Part shown: piece by piece, positions 62,546 to 64,000 of the stretch
Layout: every line of letters starts with the position of its first letter
Numbering within the stretch: the first letter of the stretch is position 1
DNA from: Rhodobacteraceae bacterium D3-12
Lineage (GTDB): Bacteria > Pseudomonadota > Alphaproteobacteria > Rhodobacterales > Rhodobacteraceae
Direction: 5' to 3'
Assembly (NCBI GenBank): GCA_025916135.1
Contig: CP104793.1
Span: 4,431,762 to 4,495,761, forward strand
DNA length: 64,000 nt
Position numbers and translations under genes: made by a program
The notes under the pieces: generated by a model
Told to the model about the DNA's origin: nothing
Database searches by the model: none
What the model saw: only the letters and a program-made list of their open reading frames with translations

Positions 62546-63385
62546 ATGCGATTGCGAGGAGTGCGCCGGAGCCGGAATGTGGAAGACCGGCGGCGGGTTA
62601 AAGGCAAGACTGGTGCGCAGCTTGGCGGTGTCGGGTTGTTGATCGTTTTGGCCATCGGGTATTTCGCGGGCATTGATGTGACGCCGCTTTTGGACGGTCA
62701 GGCGGCGGGCGGGCAGAAAACCGAGCCGCGGGCTCTGTCGGCTGAAGAGGAGCGGGCGGCGGAATTTTCGTCAAAGGTATTGGCGACGACCGAGGAGGTG
62801 TGGGGCGAGATTTTCCCGCGCGTTTTTGATCGCGACTACACGCCGCCCATTTTGGTTCTTTATAGTGGGGTGACCCAGAGCCGATGTGGCGGCGCGAGCG
62901 GCGCGACGGGTCCGTTTTATTGTCCGGCGGACAAGAAGGCGTATCTGGACACTGAATTCTTTGCGACGATGTCAGAGAAGCTGGGCGCGAAGGGTGATTT
63001 TGCCGCCGCCTATGTGATTGCCCATGAGGTGGCGCATCACGTGCAAAACGAGCTGGGTATTCTGCCCAAGGTGAATGCGGCGCGTCAGCAAGCCAGCCAG
63101 ATCGAGGCGAATGCGTTGACTGTAAAGCTGGAATTGCAGGCCGATTGTCTGAGCGGTGTGTGGGCACGGGCCGTTGGTGGGATGCTGGAACCGGGCGACA
63201 TTGATGAAGCGCTACATGCGGCGCGCCAGATTGGCGATGACACATTGCAACGCCGCGCCGGACGCGTGCCGCAGCCGCATACATTTACCCATGGCACCAG
63301 CGCGCAGCGTCAAAAATGGTTTGCGACCGGGTATGAAACCGGCGATCCGAACGCCTGTGACACTTTTAATGCGCGAAATTTATAA
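62546..63385 (+). CDS. YpfJ-type neutral zinc metallopeptidase
   Basis: 279 residues from ATG 62546. A membrane segment at about 25-43 (AQLGGVGLLIVLAIGYFAGI) anchors it, followed by a periplasmic domain with VTQSRCGGASGATGPFYCPADKKAYLDTEFF, the zinc motif AHEVAHHVQ, ANALTVKLELQADCLSGVWA and TFTHGTSAQRQKWFATGYETGDPNACDTF. This is the complete YpfJ/zinc-peptidase pattern. Substrate not known. Confidence 0.88.
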   Translation: MRLRGVRRSRNVEDRRRVKGKTGAQLGGVGLLIVLAIGYFAGIDVTPLLDGQAAGGQKTEPRALSAEEERAAEFSSKVLATTEEVWGEIFPRVFDRDYTPPILVLYSGVTQSRCGGASGATGPFYCPADKKAYLDTEFFATMSEKLGAKGDFAAAYVIAHEVAHHVQNELGILPKVNAARQQASQIEANALTVKLELQADCLSGVWARAVGGMLEPGDIDEALHAARQIGDDTLQRRAGRVPQPHTFTHGTSAQRQKWFATGYETGDPNACDTFNARNL

Positions 63386-63453
63386 GAGGTAAACTTGGGG
63401 CGTTTGAGTATTTCCATTCAATTTCTTAAGCAGTCACGACGCGGGGCCAAGGT

Positions 63454-63975
63454 ATGTCGGGCCTTGTGATCTATGCCCTGCCGGTGGGGGGTGGCACGCT
63501 TGCGATTGCATCGCTTCCGGGGCGGAGCGGGGATTATCGCGGCGATCTGGATGTGTTCAGCGAGTGGAAGCCCGGCATCGTTGTGACAATGACAACAGAG
63601 GCGGAGATGGTCGAGGTCGGTGGCATCAACCTTGGGTCGGACATTCAGGCAATGGCGAGCCGTTGGTGGCATCTTCCGGTGGCGGATTTCGGAACGCCGA
63701 GTGCGGAGATAGATGCGATCTGGCCAGAGGTGAGTGACAACGTGCGGCGTGCGCTCAACGGTGGAGGGCGGGTGATCGTGCATTGCCGTGGCGGTTGTGG
63801 GCGGTCGGGCATGGTTGCGTTGCGGCTGATGGTGGAGAGCGGCGAGGACCGCTTTGAGGCGCTGAACCGGTTGCGAGCGTTGAGAGATTGCGCAGTTGAG
63901 ACCAAAGCGCAGTTGCAATGGGCATTCGCGGCTGTGCCTCAGAACGAGGCGGAGAGCGACGAGACGCCCAAATAG
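63454..63975 (+). CDS. protein tyrosine phosphatase-like protein
   Basis: 173 residues. The active-site loop VHCRGGCGRSGMVALRLM is a full CX5R motif (C-RGGCG-R), with a preceding PVADFGTPSAEIDAIW (the general-acid loop DFGTPS). It resembles the CDKN3/PTP group of small phosphatases. It is a second CX5R protein in the window, unrelated in sequence to the one at 1752. Located after the metallopeptidase on the same strand. Confidence 0.8.
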   Translation: MSGLVIYALPVGGGTLAIASLPGRSGDYRGDLDVFSEWKPGIVVTMTTEAEMVEVGGINLGSDIQAMASRWWHLPVADFGTPSAEIDAIWPEVSDNVRRALNGGGRVIVHCRGGCGRSGMVALRLMVESGEDRFEALNRLRALRDCAVETKAQLQWAFAAVPQNEAESDETPK

Positions 63976-64000
63976 CGGGCGAAACCGGCCGATTACGCCG

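Noticed and set aside
1..64000. CRISPR array, prophage or integrase
   Set aside because: No regularly spaced repeats and no integrase, transposase or phage structural genes were seen.

Overview
The window looks like a chromosomal segment of a Rhodobacterales (Roseobacter-group) alphaproteobacterium. The grounds are high G+C, dense ATGA/GTGA-coupled genes, a taurine dissimilation set (tpa, a tauR-type regulator, xsc), a DUF1523-like membrane protein, an RTX-Hint protein, a fused Dpp-type ATPase, and short dispersed palindromic repeats. No rRNA, convincing tRNA, prophage, insertion sequence or CRISPR array was seen.

Layout. 1-6.65 kb is a surface-glycan locus: a Kdo-transferase-like gene (cut by the window edge), neuC, neuB, a methyltransferase, a late (LpxL/HtrB-like) acyltransferase, a tyrosine phosphatase, a DxD glycosyltransferase and a GT29 sialyltransferase-like gene. 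Together they suggest a nonulosonic-acid (sialic-acid-like) decoration of LPS. 7.2-11.6 kb is a glycolate oxidase operon (glcD, glcE, small membrane protein, glcF). 11.6-14 kb has two tandem secreted trypsin-like proteases and an Hsp20. 14-16.6 kb is an ECF sigma factor coupled to a membrane vWA protein. 16.8-22.2 kb has a globin, succinate-semialdehyde dehydrogenase, a formamidase-like hydrolase, a P1 peptidase and creatinase.

22.9-29.8 kb is a six-gene operon of largely unknown function: a coiled-coil protein, an unknown protein, an AAA+ ATPase, an unknown 448-residue protein, a small membrane protein and a DUF1523-like membrane protein. It is bracketed by two copies of a structured repeat whose left copy has 20-bp perfect inverted termini. 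This is the best candidate for an undescribed system. 30-41.8 kb is a catabolic/transport cluster: PAS-LuxR regulator, M20 hydrolase, a biotinyl-carboxyltransferase fusion, a complete oligopeptide-type ABC transporter, aldehyde dehydrogenase, a small protein and an SDR. An 18-bp palindrome lies between the regulator and the cluster.

42-46 kb holds MFS and MATE transporters, asd and a small secreted protein. 46.7-52.7 kb is the taurine set, with three pairs of CTGG-type direct repeats that look like TauR sites. 52.9-57.1 kb holds glycerate kinase and the RTX-Hint protein. 57.2-62 kb is the housekeeping dnaX-ybaB-recR group, interrupted by a TauD-like dioxygenase and a membrane protein. The window ends with a DUF202-like protein, a YpfJ-type zinc metallopeptidase and a second CX5R phosphatase.

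A cross-cutting observation is that five genes are interrupted by single-base frameshifts. Four of them sit in G/C homopolymers that are exactly one base short (the DxD glycosyltransferase, neuB, the vWA protein and the aldehyde dehydrogenase). The fifth, in tauR, is not in a long run. Uncorrected homopolymer error is the likeliest explanation for the four, but the involvement of two surface-glycan genes makes slippage worth testing.
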